A stretch of 64,000 nucleotides of DNA from Mycolicibacterium cosmeticum. GTDB taxonomy: Bacteria; Actinomycetota; Actinomycetes; Mycobacteriales; Mycobacteriaceae. This document shows positions 27,583 through 37,461 of the stretch, piece by piece. The DNA lies in assembly GCA_016197365.1 (NCBI GenBank), contig JACPVS010000008.1:62001-126000 (forward strand). The letters run 5' to 3'. Each line of letters begins with the position of its first letter. The first letter of the stretch is position 1. Made by a program: the position numbers and the translations under genes. Below the pieces are notes generated by a model. That model worked only from the letters and a program-made list of their open reading frames with translations, had not been told where the DNA came from and ran no database searches.

Positions 27583-28682
27583 GCCCGGGCAGGTCGGTCA
27601 CCCGCAGCCAGCCACGGGAGTGGGTGGACAACGCGGTCCGGCTGATCGAGGCCGACGCGCGGCGCAGCGCCGACACCCATCTGTTGCGCTACCCGTTGCC
27701 CAGCGCATGGGCGGACGTCGTGGACGTGCAGCTGTATCTGAAGGACGAGACGACGCACATCACCGGGAGCCTCAAGCACCGGTTGGCGCGATCGCTGTTC
27801 CTGTACGCGCTGTGCAACGGGTGGATCGGGGAACACACCACCGTCATCGAGGCGTCCTCGGGTTCGACGGCGGTCTCCGAGGCGTACTTCGCCGCGCTAC
27901 TCGGGCTGCCGTTCATCGCGGTGATGCCGTCCTCGACCAGCGCCACCAAGGTCGAGTTGATCGAAACACAGGGCGGCCGTTGCCATTTCGTCACGAAGTC
28001 GGCACAGGTGTACGCCGAGGCCGAGCGGCTGGCGCGCGAGACCGGCGGCCACTACCTGGATCAGTTCACCAATGCCGAGCGGGCCACCGATTGGCGCGGT
28101 AACAACAACATCGCCGAATCGATCTTCGACCAGCTGCTCGATGAGGCGCATCCCATTCCGGAGTGGGTCGTCGTCGGCGCGGGCACCGGCGGCACCAGCG
28201 CGACGATCGGCCGCTATCTGAGATATCGCCGCTATGCGACCCGGCTGTGCGTCGTGGACCCGGAGAACTCGGCGTTCTACCCCGCCTACGAGCAGGGTCG
28301 CGACGATATCGAGACGGGTGCGTCCTCACGGATCGAAGGAATCGGGCGTCCCCGCGTGGAACCGTCGTTCCTGCCCGGTGTGGTGGATCGTATGGTGACG
28401 GTCCCCGACGCAGCGTCAGTGGCCGCAGCACGCCACGTCAGCCGGGTGTTGGGCCGCCGGGTAGGTCCGTCGACGGGAACCAACATCTGGGGCGCGTTCG
28501 GCATGCTGGCCGAGATGATCGCGCAGCGGCGCAGCGGGTCGGTGGTGACGCTGCTCGCCGACAGCGGCGATCGCTACGCGGATACCTACTTCGACAACGA
28601 GTGGGTCACCAGCCAGGGGCTTGACCCCTCGGCGCCGGCGGCGGCACTCGACGAATTCGAACTCTCGGGTCGCTGGGCCTGA
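27579..28682 (+). CDS. cds1: PLP-dependent cysteine desulfhydrase Cds1 / cysteine synthase-like (Rv3684)
   Basis: A 367-residue fold-type II PLP enzyme. The PLP Lys is in [10 protein letters not shown] near residue 67, the asparagine loop region is [15 protein letters not shown] (where cysteine synthases have S-G-N-T), and the phosphate-binding loop is [13 protein letters not shown] near residue 204. Replacement of the usual SSGNTG by SSGSTAV is a feature of the desulfhydrase-like branch. M. tuberculosis Cds1 releases hydrogen sulfide, pyruvate and ammonia from cysteine. GTG at 27579 overlaps the phosphoesterase stop. The 3' end overlaps a small antisense gene by 97 bases. Confidence 0.88.
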   Translation: MSPGRSVTRSQPREWVDNAVRLIEADARRSADTHLLRYPLPSAWADVVDVQLYLKDETTHITGSLKHRLARSLFLYALCNGWIGEHTTVIEASSGSTAVSEAYFAALLGLPFIAVMPSSTSATKVELIETQGGRCHFVTKSAQVYAEAERLARETGGHYLDQFTNAERATDWRGNNNIAESIFDQLLDEAHPIPEWVVVGAGTGGTSATIGRYLRYRRYATRLCVVDPENSAFYPAYEQGRDDIETGASSRIEGIGRPRVEPSFLPGVVDRMVTVPDAASVAAARHVSRVLGRRVGPSTGTNIWGAFGMLAEMIAQRRSGSVVTLLADSGDRYADTYFDNEWVTSQGLDPSAPAAALDEFELSGRWA

Positions 28683-28765
28683 CGCTCCACCCGGCCGGTC
28701 ATGAACAGCCACAACGCGGCGACGGCGAAGAACCCGACGTAGACCAAAGCTCCCAGTCCTGTCAT
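28586..28765 (-). CDS. small single-helix membrane protein, antisense-overlapping cds1
   Basis: A 59-residue protein beginning [20 protein letters not shown]: one membrane helix (residues 4-22), then a basic, polar tail ([18 protein letters not shown]). An excellent ribosome binding site, AAGGGAGG, lies 6 bases before the ATG at 28765. The first 28 codons lie outside cds1; the tail runs 97 bases into the end of cds1 on the other strand. The helix and the ribosome binding site argue that it is real. I do not recognise a family; the size recalls small accessory membrane subunits. Confidence 0.62.
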   Translation of the reverse strand: MTGLGALVYVGFFAVAALWLFMTGRVERQAQRPESSNSSSAAAGAEGSSPWLVTHSLSK

Positions 28766-28956
28766 CTCTGCCTCCCTTGTCGCACGGGCTCGATGCCCTG
28801 ATGGATATAACGCCTGCGGTCCTCTAATTCTTTCCTAATCCGGGAAGTCGTAAACATCGCCACGCCGAGCGTCTCGGACGACTCCCCGCAAAACCGGCTT
28901 TGAACAGGCGTTTGGCTTCGCAGTGCCCCGGTGCGATACGCTGTCGTGGCTTCACG

Positions 28957-29030
28957 CGGGGTGTGGCGCAGCTTGGTAGCGTGCTTCGTTCGGGACGAAG
29001 AGGTCGTGGGTTCGAATCCCGCCACCCCGA
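28957..29030 (+). tRNA. tRNA-Pro(CGG)
   Basis: A 74-base cloverleaf. The acceptor stem CGGGGTG (28957-28963) pairs with CACCCCG (29023-29029), discriminator A. The anticodon stem CTTCG/CGAAG holds loop TTCGGGA, so the anticodon is CGG, reading CCG proline codons. The T arm GTGGG-TTCGAAT-CCCGC is intact. CCA is not encoded. M. tuberculosis has a tRNA-Pro at the same place after Rv3684. Confidence 0.96.
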
Positions 29031-29040
29031 CAGCGTGAAG

Positions 29041-29076
29041 AGGGCCCTGACCTGGGATACCGGGTCGGGGCCTTCT
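29041..29076 (+). terminator. terminator after tRNA-Pro
   Basis: AGGGCCCTGACC (29041-29052) pairs, with a small bulge, with GGTCGGGGCCTT (29063-29074), followed by CTTGCT. The hairpin starts 10 bases after the tRNA end and is a plausible intrinsic terminator. Confidence 0.65.
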
Positions 29077-29139
29077 TGCTGTCCGGGGCTTCCCGGCGTC
29101 GCAGGTTTGGCCCCGACCGATTCCGGCGAATCTAGCTGG

Positions 29140-29295
29140 ATGGAACAGAGCAGGACGCCGCCACCCACCCCGAGGGACGCCACCAAGGCCACCGCGGAGC
29201 AGCGCGAGCTACAGGACCAGCTCGATCATCAGGACGAGGATCCCGACGCTCCAGCCCGTTCACAGAGCCGACGCCAAGTGGCCGACGAGACCTGA
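29140..29295 (+). CDS. possible small hydrophilic protein
   Basis: A 51-codon open frame, [13 protein letters not shown]..., rich in charged residues and Gln, with an acidic middle ([11 protein letters not shown]). It could form a short helix but has no recognised domain. No convincing ribosome binding site or TAnnnT box precedes the ATG. It lies in accessory sequence between tRNA-Pro and a kinase gene. It may be a real small protein or chance; kept at low confidence. Confidence 0.32.
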   Translation: MEQSRTPPPTPRDATKATAEQRELQDQLDHQDEDPDAPARSQSRRQVADET

Positions 29296-29401
29296 CGAAT
29301 CACTGTGCCCGCGCATTCATCTGGCGTGGACACCGTTTCGCTGAGCCGGGCGCGTCCGGTGTGCACTGCGCGGCGACCCCGGCACGCTTAATCTGTGCAC
29401 T

Positions 29402-30295
29402 GTGTTCGAGGCCGGCAGTGTCGTCTCGGGATACCGCGTCGATGCGCGCCTGGGCGGCGGCGCGAGCGCCGTCGTCTACCGCGTGCATCCCGTCGGGCAG
29501 GCCACCCAGTTGGCCATGAAGGTGCTCCGCACCGAAGCGGCGTCGCACGCGAAGGCGCGGGAGCGCTTCGCCCGGGAGTTCGGCATCGCGTCTCTCCTGC
29601 ACCATCCACACATCGTCGCGGTGTATGCCAAAGGCGAGATCCCGGCCGAGCCGCCGGCGTGCCCGACACTGTGGATGACGACGCAGTACGTCGACGGGCC
29701 GGACTCCGCGGTCCTCGTTCCCGCGCCGTCCGCGCAACCCGATGTCGCCGTTATCCTGTTGGTAGCCAAGCAGATCGCCGCCGCACTGGACTACGCCCAT
29801 TCCGTCGATGTGCTCCACCGCGATGTCAAGCCGGCCAACATCTTGTTGTCCGCAGATCATCGCTTCGCCTATCTGACCGATTTCGGCATCGCCCAGTTGA
29901 TAGACGACGTCAAGCCCTTGGCCAGCAACGGCCGCGTCCGGGGTTCCATCGCGTATGCGGCCCCCGAACTGTTGCAGGCGCAGCAGCTGAGCCGGGCCAC
30001 CGATCTCTATGCGTTGGCGTGCACCATGTTCGAATGGCTGACCGGGGCGCCACCGTTCCCTCGCAGCACCACGTTCGCCATCACCTATGCGCATCTGCAT
30101 GACCCGGCGCCTCGATTGACCAGACGCCGGCCGTGGTTGCCCGGGTCCCTGGACGCCGTGTTCGCAAAGGGTTTGGCCAAGAACGCCGGAGCGCGGTACG
30201 GCTCGTGCGCGGAGTTCGTCGACATCGTCACCAGGACCTTGCGCGATGTCCCGGTGCCCGAGGCGTTCCCGCATCGGCGCACGGGCCGCCCCTGA
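29402..30295 (+). CDS. soluble serine/threonine protein kinase (Hanks type)
   Basis: A 297-residue eukaryotic-like kinase with all core motifs: glycine loop LGGGASAVVY near residue 18, ATP-binding Lys in LAMKVL near 41, catalytic loop LHRDVKPANILL near 139, TDFGIA near 161, and the APE region as AAPELL near 184. It ends about 15 residues after the kinase core. There is no transmembrane helix and no sensor domain, unlike most mycobacterial Pkn proteins, so it is more like the soluble PknG/PknK-type exceptions in location only. GTG at 29402 follows TAATCT by 7 bases. It has no M. tuberculosis counterpart at this site. Confidence 0.9.
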   Translation: MFEAGSVVSGYRVDARLGGGASAVVYRVHPVGQATQLAMKVLRTEAASHAKARERFAREFGIASLLHHPHIVAVYAKGEIPAEPPACPTLWMTTQYVDGPDSAVLVPAPSAQPDVAVILLVAKQIAAALDYAHSVDVLHRDVKPANILLSADHRFAYLTDFGIAQLIDDVKPLASNGRVRGSIAYAAPELLQAQQLSRATDLYALACTMFEWLTGAPPFPRSTTFAITYAHLHDPAPRLTRRRPWLPGSLDAVFAKGLAKNAGARYGSCAEFVDIVTRTLRDVPVPEAFPHRRTGRP

Positions 30296-30491
30296 GACCC
30301 GGCCCCTGAGGCAATGACGTTGGCGTAGCGCAATGTTTACATTCCTCAACTTTCGCACCACCCACGGCAGGCTTACTGTCGAGCGAGTATGCACTTGCGG
30401 ACGCAACAGGTTTGCGGCTGCCGAAAGAGTGCGTCTGCAGTAGCTTTTCGGGCCCCGGGGATGAGGCCCGCACCTAGCGGCGGGGAGCGGT

Positions 30492-31973
30492 ATGACCACA
30501 GAATCGACGTACGACAACTCGGCCCTGGCTCACGAAGACGAGGGGTATCACAAGGCCCTCAAGCCGCGGCAGATCCAGATGATCGCCATCGGCGGAGCCA
30601 TCGGCACCGGCCTGTTCATGGGCGCCGGCAGTCGAATGCACGACGCGGGGCCGGGTTTGTTCCTGGTCTACGCGTTCTGTGGCATCTTCGTCTTCTTCAT
30701 CATGCGCGCCCTCGGCGAATTGGTCCTGCACCGGCCGTCATCGGGTTCGTTCGTCTCCTACGCTCGCGAATTCTTCGGCGAGAAGACAGCTTTCGTCACC
30801 GGCTGGCTCTACTTCTTCAACTGGGCAGCCACCGCCATCGTGGATGTCACCGCCGTCGCGCTCTACGTGCACTACTGGGGCATGTTCGAAGCCGTCCCGC
30901 AGTGGCTGATCGCGCTCATCGCGCTGGGCATCGTGCTGACCATGAACATCATCTCGGTGAAGCTGTTCGGCGAGATGGAATTCTGGGCGTCCATCATCAA
31001 GGTGACCGCGTTGATCACCTTCCTGGTGGTGGGCATCGTCTTCCTCGCCGGACGGTTCGACATCGAGGGCGCCTCAACCGGTTTCAGCGTCATCAGCGAT
31101 AGCGGCGGACTCTTCCCGACCGGCCTCTTCTCGCTCGTCATCGTCACCTCGGGTGTCATTTTCGCTTATGCCGCAGTGGAACTCGTCGGCATCGCCGCGG
31201 GCGAGACGGCCGAACCGGCGAAGGTGATGCCACGAGCCATCAATTCGGTTGTCGTCCGTATCGCGGTGTTCTACGTCGGATCGCTGATTTTGCTCGCGCT
31301 GCTGCTGCCGTACACCTCATATCACAAGGGCGAGAGCCCATTTGTGACGTTCTTCTCCAAGATCGGAGTGCCCGCCGCCGGCGGCATCATGAACCTGGTG
31401 GTGCTCACCGCGGCCATGTCGAGTCTGAACGCCGGCCTGTACTCGACCGGCCGGATTCTGCGCTCGATGGCGATGAACGGTAGCGGGCCGGCCTTCACCG
31501 GCAAGATGAACCGTAACGGTGTCCCGTTCGGCGGCATCGCGCTGACCGGCGCCCTGACCCTGCTCGGCGTCATCCTCAACCTGTTCGTACCCGAGGAAGC
31601 GTTCAACATCGCCCTGGACCTGTCGGCTCTGGGCATCATCTTCACCTGGGGCATGATCATGGCCTGCCAGATCCAGCTGTACCGATGGGAACAGAAGGGC
31701 ATCCTGGAGCGTCCCAAGTTCCGCCTCCCGGGCACCCCGTACACCAGCTACGCGACCATCGTGTTCCTCGTCGCCGTGACTGCCCTCATGTGTTACGAGA
31801 ACTACTGGAACCTGATCGCCATCTTCGTCATCATCCCGATGCTGATAGCCGGCTGGTATGCGGTGCGGGGCAAGGTGTTGACCATCGCCACCGAACGGAT
31901 CGGTTACACCGGCGAATACCCGGTGGTACCGCAGCCGCCGATCCCGGAGGGTCCGCGCGACAACAAGGACTGA
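30492..31973 (+). CDS. ansP: amino-acid permease, AnsP1-like asparagine transporter
   Basis: A 493-residue APC-superfamily permease with 12 membrane helices. The family start [20 protein letters not shown] and the next segments [29 protein letters not shown] and [19 protein letters not shown] [12 protein letters not shown] are very close to mycobacterial AnsP1, which imports asparagine (and aspartate) as nitrogen source. The ATG at 30492 has GCGGGGAGCG 4 bases upstream. The 196-base leader region contains a GGGCC/GGCCC stem at about 30450-30470. A neighbouring kinase and thioesterase show no obvious link. Confidence 0.87.
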   Translation: MTTESTYDNSALAHEDEGYHKALKPRQIQMIAIGGAIGTGLFMGAGSRMHDAGPGLFLVYAFCGIFVFFIMRALGELVLHRPSSGSFVSYAREFFGEKTAFVTGWLYFFNWAATAIVDVTAVALYVHYWGMFEAVPQWLIALIALGIVLTMNIISVKLFGEMEFWASIIKVTALITFLVVGIVFLAGRFDIEGASTGFSVISDSGGLFPTGLFSLVIVTSGVIFAYAAVELVGIAAGETAEPAKVMPRAINSVVVRIAVFYVGSLILLALLLPYTSYHKGESPFVTFFSKIGVPAAGGIMNLVVLTAAMSSLNAGLYSTGRILRSMAMNGSGPAFTGKMNRNGVPFGGIALTGALTLLGVILNLFVPEEAFNIALDLSALGIIFTWGMIMACQIQLYRWEQKGILERPKFRLPGTPYTSYATIVFLVAVTALMCYENYWNLIAIFVIIPMLIAGWYAVRGKVLTIATERIGYTGEYPVVPQPPIPEGPRDNKD

Positions 31974-32017
31974 GCCGGGTCCTCCCGCCCTACCAAGTAG
32001 TTGATAGGGTCACGGCG

Positions 32018-32803
32018 GTGACCGCAAAGAGCTGGATTGCCGGACTGCTCGAGTTCGACCGCGACGGCGATCTGTTCATCGCACCGCAGTGGGCCGGCCC
32101 CGGCCACCGACTGTTCGGCGGTCTCATCGCCGCCCAGTCGCTCGGCGCCGCCGGTGCGACGGTCGACCCGGACAAACAACCGCAGTCCCTGCATGCCTAC
32201 TTCGTGCGCGGCGGCCAGTACGGCCTCGACGTGGAACTGGAGGTGGAACGCACCCGCGACGGCAGGTCTTTCGACACCCGCCGGGTCACCGCCCGCCAAA
32301 CCGGCAAGGTCATCCTGGAGATGATCGCGTCGTTCCACCTTCCCGAGGCCGGCCCGGACTGGCACCCCGAGCGCGGGCCGAGCGTCGAATTCGCCGACGC
32401 CATCCCGAAGCAGCCCGATCTGGAATCGGTGGACCGATTCGAACTACGGTGCAATCCGGGCGATGATTCGCCGTTCGCGGTCCCGCCGTTCTGGATTCGG
32501 ACCCGCGAGCCGATCGAGGACGACCCGCTGATCCGGGCCTGCACGCTGACCTACATGTCCGACATGGGTCCGGTGCCGGTGGCCCGCCCACCCGGTGCCG
32601 AGGTGGCGCCCGCCGAGGGTTTCGCCGCCAGTCTGGACCACGCGGTGTGGTTTCACCGGCCGTTCATCCCGGACCGCTGGCATCGCTACGAGGTCGACCC
32701 GTTGGGCAACAGTCACTCGCGCGGACTCGTCGCGGGTGGCATCTACGACAGCGCTGGCCGGCTCATCGCGAACACCAGCCAGCAGGCCCTGTGGCGCTCT
32801 TGA
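32018..32803 (+). CDS. acyl-CoA thioesterase II (TesB family)
   Basis: A 261-residue double hot-dog thioesterase that hydrolyses acyl-CoA to free fatty acid and CoA. Family segments are HRLFGGLIAAQSL near residue 30, LHAYFVRGG, SFDTRRVTARQ and, in the second domain, SLDHAVWFHRPF near 208 and SHSRGLVAGGIYD near 232, which carry the Asp/Thr/Gln-type catalytic surface. The GTG at 32018 follows TAGGGT by 7 bases (leaderless pattern) and gives the normal TesB length. Confidence 0.88.
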   Translation: MTAKSWIAGLLEFDRDGDLFIAPQWAGPGHRLFGGLIAAQSLGAAGATVDPDKQPQSLHAYFVRGGQYGLDVELEVERTRDGRSFDTRRVTARQTGKVILEMIASFHLPEAGPDWHPERGPSVEFADAIPKQPDLESVDRFELRCNPGDDSPFAVPPFWIRTREPIEDDPLIRACTLTYMSDMGPVPVARPPGAEVAPAEGFAASLDHAVWFHRPFIPDRWHRYEVDPLGNSHSRGLVAGGIYDSAGRLIANTSQQALWRS

Positions 32804-32868
32804 CGGGTGTTGAGAATCACGTTTGCGAGGCCGTCATTCAGTTGACCGGCTCAAGATCATCTTTCAGA

Positions 32869-33087
32869 ATGTTTAGCGTGGGTAAACGAACGGAACAAGA
32901 TCAGGTGAACGACGTGGAAACACGGCTGCTGCAGAAGTATCCCAGCCTGCCGTCGGAACACGTCACGGCCGCGGTCGCCGACGCCCACAAACATTTCATC
33001 GCCAGCACCGTGCGCGACTACATCGCCCTGCTGGTCGAACGCCGCGCCTCGGCGAATCTACAACCGCGCCTTCACGGCCGCGGATAG
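32869..33087 (+). CDS. small three-helix-bundle dimerisation domain protein
   Basis: A 72-residue soluble protein, MFSVGKRTEQDQVNDVETRLL..., whose helical body (VETRLLQKYPSLPSEHV, AAVADAHKHF, VRDYIALLVERRA) matches the small actinobacterial three-helix-bundle proteins found in many copies in mycobacterial genomes. Function is unknown. Possible starts are ATG at 32869, GTG three codons later, and a GTG at 32905. The 3' end overlaps the converging YqeY-like gene by 30 bases. Confidence 0.65.
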   Translation: MFSVGKRTEQDQVNDVETRLLQKYPSLPSEHVTAAVADAHKHFIASTVRDYIALLVERRASANLQPRLHGRG

Positions 33088-33522
33088 TCGCGAGCCCTCC
33101 GCCTTACCCGCGGCAATGGCGGTGGCCGCCTTCATGACCTGGCCCATCTGTCGCATGCCCGGCCGTTCCCCGAGCTCCTCGGCGATCTGCGCCATCGCCG
33201 TATCGACGACATCGGCGAGTTCGGCCTCGGTCAACGGGGTCGGCAGATACTCGTCGATCACCCGGGCCTCGGCGTGTTCATTCGCGGCGAGCTCGCCGCG
33301 ACCGTTCTGGGTGTAGATCTCCGCGGCCTCGGCACGCTTCCTGGCTTCGCGCGCAAGCACCTTGAGCACGTCGTCGTCGGAGAGTTCGCGCGTCTGCTTG
33401 CCGGACACCTCCTCGGCACCGACCGCCGCTATCAGCATGCGTAGGGTGGCCGTCCGCAGCTTGTCCTGAGCCTTCATCGCCGCGGTCAGGTCCGCCCGCA
33501 GCCGGGCTTTGAGTTCCGCCAT
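33058..33522 (-). CDS. GatB/YqeY domain protein (Rv3688c)
   Basis: A 154-residue YqeY-family protein, helical throughout, related to the C-terminal tRNA-binding domain of GatB. It has the family features MKAQDKLRTATLRMLIAAV near residue 16, EYLPTPLTEAEL near 92 and GQVMKAATA near 128. The free-standing form probably helps tRNA or translation factors; its exact role is unclear. The ATG at 33522 follows TAGCGT (33535-33530) by 7 bases and gives the same length as Rv3688c. Confidence 0.9.
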   Translation of the reverse strand: MAELKARLRADLTAAMKAQDKLRTATLRMLIAAVGAEEVSGKQTRELSDDDVLKVLAREARKRAEAAEIYTQNGRGELAANEHAEARVIDEYLPTPLTEAELADVVDTAMAQIAEELGERPGMRQMGQVMKAATAIAAGKAEGSRLSAAVKARL

Positions 33523-33604
33523 GGTCCAGACGCTACGCCTGCCAACGCCCCGCGCAGGTCCACTTACGTTGTCAATCGGCCGAGTCGCCGACAGGATGGT
33601 GGCC

Positions 33605-34753
33605 ATGCACAGCGACGGGGTCGTACGGGGTCCGGCCTATCCGCCGCCCGGGGGCTGGCCCGCCCCGCAGCCGGGTTACGGATACGGTCCGCCGCCCGGA
33701 TACGGCGCCCCTCCCGGCTATCCGCCACCCGGCTATCCGCCGCCCGGCTATCCGCCACCAAGCTATGGTCCGCCCCCGGACCTCAAACCGGGCATCATCG
33801 CCCTGCGCCCGCTCAACCTGTCCGACATCTTCAACGGTGCGTTCGCCTATATCCGGGCCAACCCCAAGGCCACCCTCGGACTGACCACGATCGTCGTGGT
33901 CATCGCGCAGTTGTTCGCACTGGCGCTCCAGATAACGCCGCTCGCCTCGAGCGGTCAGTTGGACTCCATGTACACGGGCGAGGAGGCCCCCGCCGCGGCG
34001 CTCATCGGGTCCTCCCTCGGCACGGTGGCCGGCGCCGCGGCCACCTGGCTGTCGGGCATCGTGCTCAGTGGACTGCTCACCGTCATCGTCGGCCGTGCGG
34101 TGTTCGGCTCCGGCATCACCATCGGTGCGGCCTGGCACCGGCTGCGCAGCCGGATCTGGGCACTCCTCGGTTTTTCCGTGCTGGAGGGCCTGGGCGCGGT
34201 GCTGCTCATCGCGGTCGTCGTCGGCGCCACCCTCATCGCCGTCTTCGTCGGCGGCAGTGTGGCGGGTTTCCTCGTCGGCATCCCGCTGGCCCTCGCAACG
34301 GTCGTCCTCTTGGTGTACCTGAACACCATGCTCGGATTCGTCCCGCCGCTGCTGGTGCTGGAACGCCTGCCCCTCATCGCGGCCGTCCGGCGGTCGTTCG
34401 CGTTGATCCGCAACGACTTCTGGCGGGTGTTCGGCATCCGGCTGCTGGCCACCGTGGTCGCGGGCATGATCGCCGGGGCGGTCGCCGTGCCCTTCAGCAT
34501 CGGGGGCCAGGTCATGCTCTTCGCCTCTGAGACGGGCACCGCCGTGGTGCTCGGGTTGGTACTCGTCGCCGTGGGCGGCGCCATCGGGCAGATCCTCACC
34601 GCCCCCTTCACCGCCGGTGTCGTCGTCCTGCAGTACACCGACCGGCGGATCCGGGCCGAGGCCTTCGATCTGGTGCTTCGGACCGGTGCGGGCGCGGGTC
34701 CGGTGGGTGCCACGGACTTCGCCGACAACCTCTGGCTGACTCGCCACCCCTGA
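33605..34753 (+). CDS. Pro-Gly-Tyr-rich multispanning membrane protein (Rv3689)
   Basis: A 382-residue membrane protein. The cytoplasmic N-terminus is low-complexity, with repeats of the type PPPGY (residues 15-60, for example PPPGYPPPGYPPPGY), followed by a soluble linker ending ALRPLNLSDIFNGAFAYI and about six to seven membrane helices of the type found in glycerophosphodiester phosphodiesterase membrane domains. Function unknown. An ATG three codons earlier (33596) is also possible. It heads a rightward cluster with DUF4129, DUF4350, MoxR and DUF58 genes, with 1 base between its stop and the next start. Confidence 0.85.
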   Translation: MHSDGVVRGPAYPPPGGWPAPQPGYGYGPPPGYGAPPGYPPPGYPPPGYPPPSYGPPPDLKPGIIALRPLNLSDIFNGAFAYIRANPKATLGLTTIVVVIAQLFALALQITPLASSGQLDSMYTGEEAPAAALIGSSLGTVAGAAATWLSGIVLSGLLTVIVGRAVFGSGITIGAAWHRLRSRIWALLGFSVLEGLGAVLLIAVVVGATLIAVFVGGSVAGFLVGIPLALATVVLLVYLNTMLGFVPPLLVLERLPLIAAVRRSFALIRNDFWRVFGIRLLATVVAGMIAGAVAVPFSIGGQVMLFASETGTAVVLGLVLVAVGGAIGQILTAPFTAGVVVLQYTDRRIRAEAFDLVLRTGAGAGPVGATDFADNLWLTRHP

Positions 34754-34754
34754 C

Positions 34755-35402
34755 GTGTCCGGACTCGAAATCGACAGTGACGCCGCCCATGACGCGGCGC
34801 AACGCGAGCTGAGCAAACCCATCTACCCCAGGGCCTCGCTCACGGACCTGTTGGGCGCCTGGCTCGACGACCTGATCTTCCGGATATTCAACGCCGGATC
34901 CTCGGTGCCCGGCGGCTGGATCACCATCGGACTGCTCTCCCTGCTACTCGTCGTCGCTGCCGTGGTGGCGATACGCGTTGCCACCCGCACCATGCGCACC
35001 CGGCGCGCCGGGGCCGTCGCGCTGTTCGACCACCACGAGCTCAGCTCGGGCGAGCACCGCGCCCTGGCAGAACAGTCCGCCGCCCAAGGCGATTGGGCAT
35101 CCGCCATCAAGCACCGGCTGCGCGCCGTGGCGCGCCGCCTGGAGGAGACGGCGGTGCTCGATCCGGTACCGGGACGCACCGCCACCGAGCTCGCCGACGA
35201 CGCGGCCGCGGCGCTGCCCGGTCTCAAGGGCGAATTACGGGAAGCCGCAACCATTTTCAATGATGTCGCCTACGGCGCCAGGGCCGCGACCGAGCCGGGC
35301 TACCGGGCCATCGCGGACCTCGACGATCATCTGCACCGCGCCGTCGCCACGCATGGAGACACACCGAGCGCCCCGGCCGACGACTGGGTGCCGGTGCGAT
35401 GA
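34755..35402 (+). CDS. DUF4129 membrane protein (Rv3690)
   Basis: A 215-residue protein with one membrane helix (ITIGLLSLLLVVAAVVAIRV, about residues 55-75) and a C-terminal cytoplasmic DUF4129 domain (HRALAEQSAAQGDWASAIKHRLRAVARRLEE...). The domain usually accompanies MoxR ATPases and transglutaminase-like or DUF58 proteins. GTG at 34755 comes one base after the previous stop, and its TGA overlaps the next ATG by 4 bases, so this is a tightly coupled operon. Confidence 0.87.
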   Translation: MSGLEIDSDAAHDAAQRELSKPIYPRASLTDLLGAWLDDLIFRIFNAGSSVPGGWITIGLLSLLLVVAAVVAIRVATRTMRTRRAGAVALFDHHELSSGEHRALAEQSAAQGDWASAIKHRLRAVARRLEETAVLDPVPGRTATELADDAAAALPGLKGELREAATIFNDVAYGARAATEPGYRAIADLDDHLHRAVATHGDTPSAPADDWVPVR

Positions 35403-36498
35403 CCAGAACGCGCACCTGGATCGCCCTGGCCGTGGCCGCCGTGATCGCGGTCGCGGCGCTGACCACCCTCCTCACCGCACCTCGGCCCGGTGGTCTGATG
35501 GAGGCCGACTCAACCTCGCCCGACGGCGCCCGCGCGCTGGTCACCTTGCTTCGCGATCACGGGGTGGACGTGGTCGTCGCCGACGATCTCGACGCGGTCG
35601 TCCGCGCGGCGCGACCAGACACGCTGCTGGTGATGGCGCAGACCTTCTTCCTCTCCGGCGACGACACACTGGCGGCGCTGGCCGATCTACCCGGCGACCG
35701 CCTGTTGGTGGCCCCGACCTCGAGTACCCGGGAACGGCTCGCTCCGGCGATCAGCCGCGACGGCGCCACCCCGTTCGGCGGTCCGCCGGGATGCGACCTA
35801 CCGGAGGCGACGCGTTCGGGCCGCTCGGATCTCGGGATGAGCGACACCTTCGAAGCCGCCGGCGACCACCCCTCGGTGACGCGGTGTTACGACGGGGCGC
35901 TGGTCCGCTACACCGATGCCGGTCGCACCGTGACCGTGGTCGGCAGCAACGAATTCATGACGAACGCGGGTCTGCTCGGCGACGGAAATGCCGCGCTGGC
36001 AATGAATCTGGCGGGTGCGCGCGACCGGGTGGTCTGGTACGCCCCACAACGCACCGAGGGCACGGTCGACGGCGCGCGGTCCATCACCGACCTGATCCCG
36101 GACCAGGTGTACTGGGCCGTCCTGCAGTTGTGCCTCGCCGTGGGGCTCATCGCGTGGTGGCGCGGACGACGGCTGGGCCCGCTGGTCGCCGAGGACCTAC
36201 CCGTGGTGGTCCGGGCGTCGGAGACCGTGGAAGGCCGCGCACGGCTGTACCGGTCCCGCCGGGCCCGGGACCGGGCGGCCGCGGCGCTGCGCGCCGCCAC
36301 CCTGACCCGCCTGCTCCCACGCCTGGGCCTCGGCGCCTCGGCCACCGACGCCGCTGTCACCCAGGCCGTCAGCCGACGCGGGGACCAGGATCCGAATAGC
36401 GTGGCACACAGCCTGTTCGGCCCGGCGCCGAGCTCGGATGCCGAACTGCACACCCTTGCCCACCAGCTCGACGACATCGAAAGGCAGGTCGCTCAGTC

Positions 36499-36502
<4 letters not shown>
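35399..36502 (+). CDS. DUF4350 domain membrane protein (Rv3691)
   Basis: A 367-residue protein. An N-terminal signal-anchor helix (WIALAVAAVIAVAALTTLL) is followed by an external DUF4350 domain (SPDGARALVTLLRDHGVDVVV near residue 40), then a second helix (VYWAVLQLCLAVGLIAWW near 240) and an Arg/Ala-rich cytoplasmic tail. DUF4350 proteins have an ABC-type transporter-like or GldG-like fold and occur with MoxR. Four-base overlaps on both sides (ATGA and GTGA) tie it to its neighbours. Confidence 0.87.
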
Positions 36503-37460
<958 letters not shown>

Positions 37461-37461
<1 letters not shown>

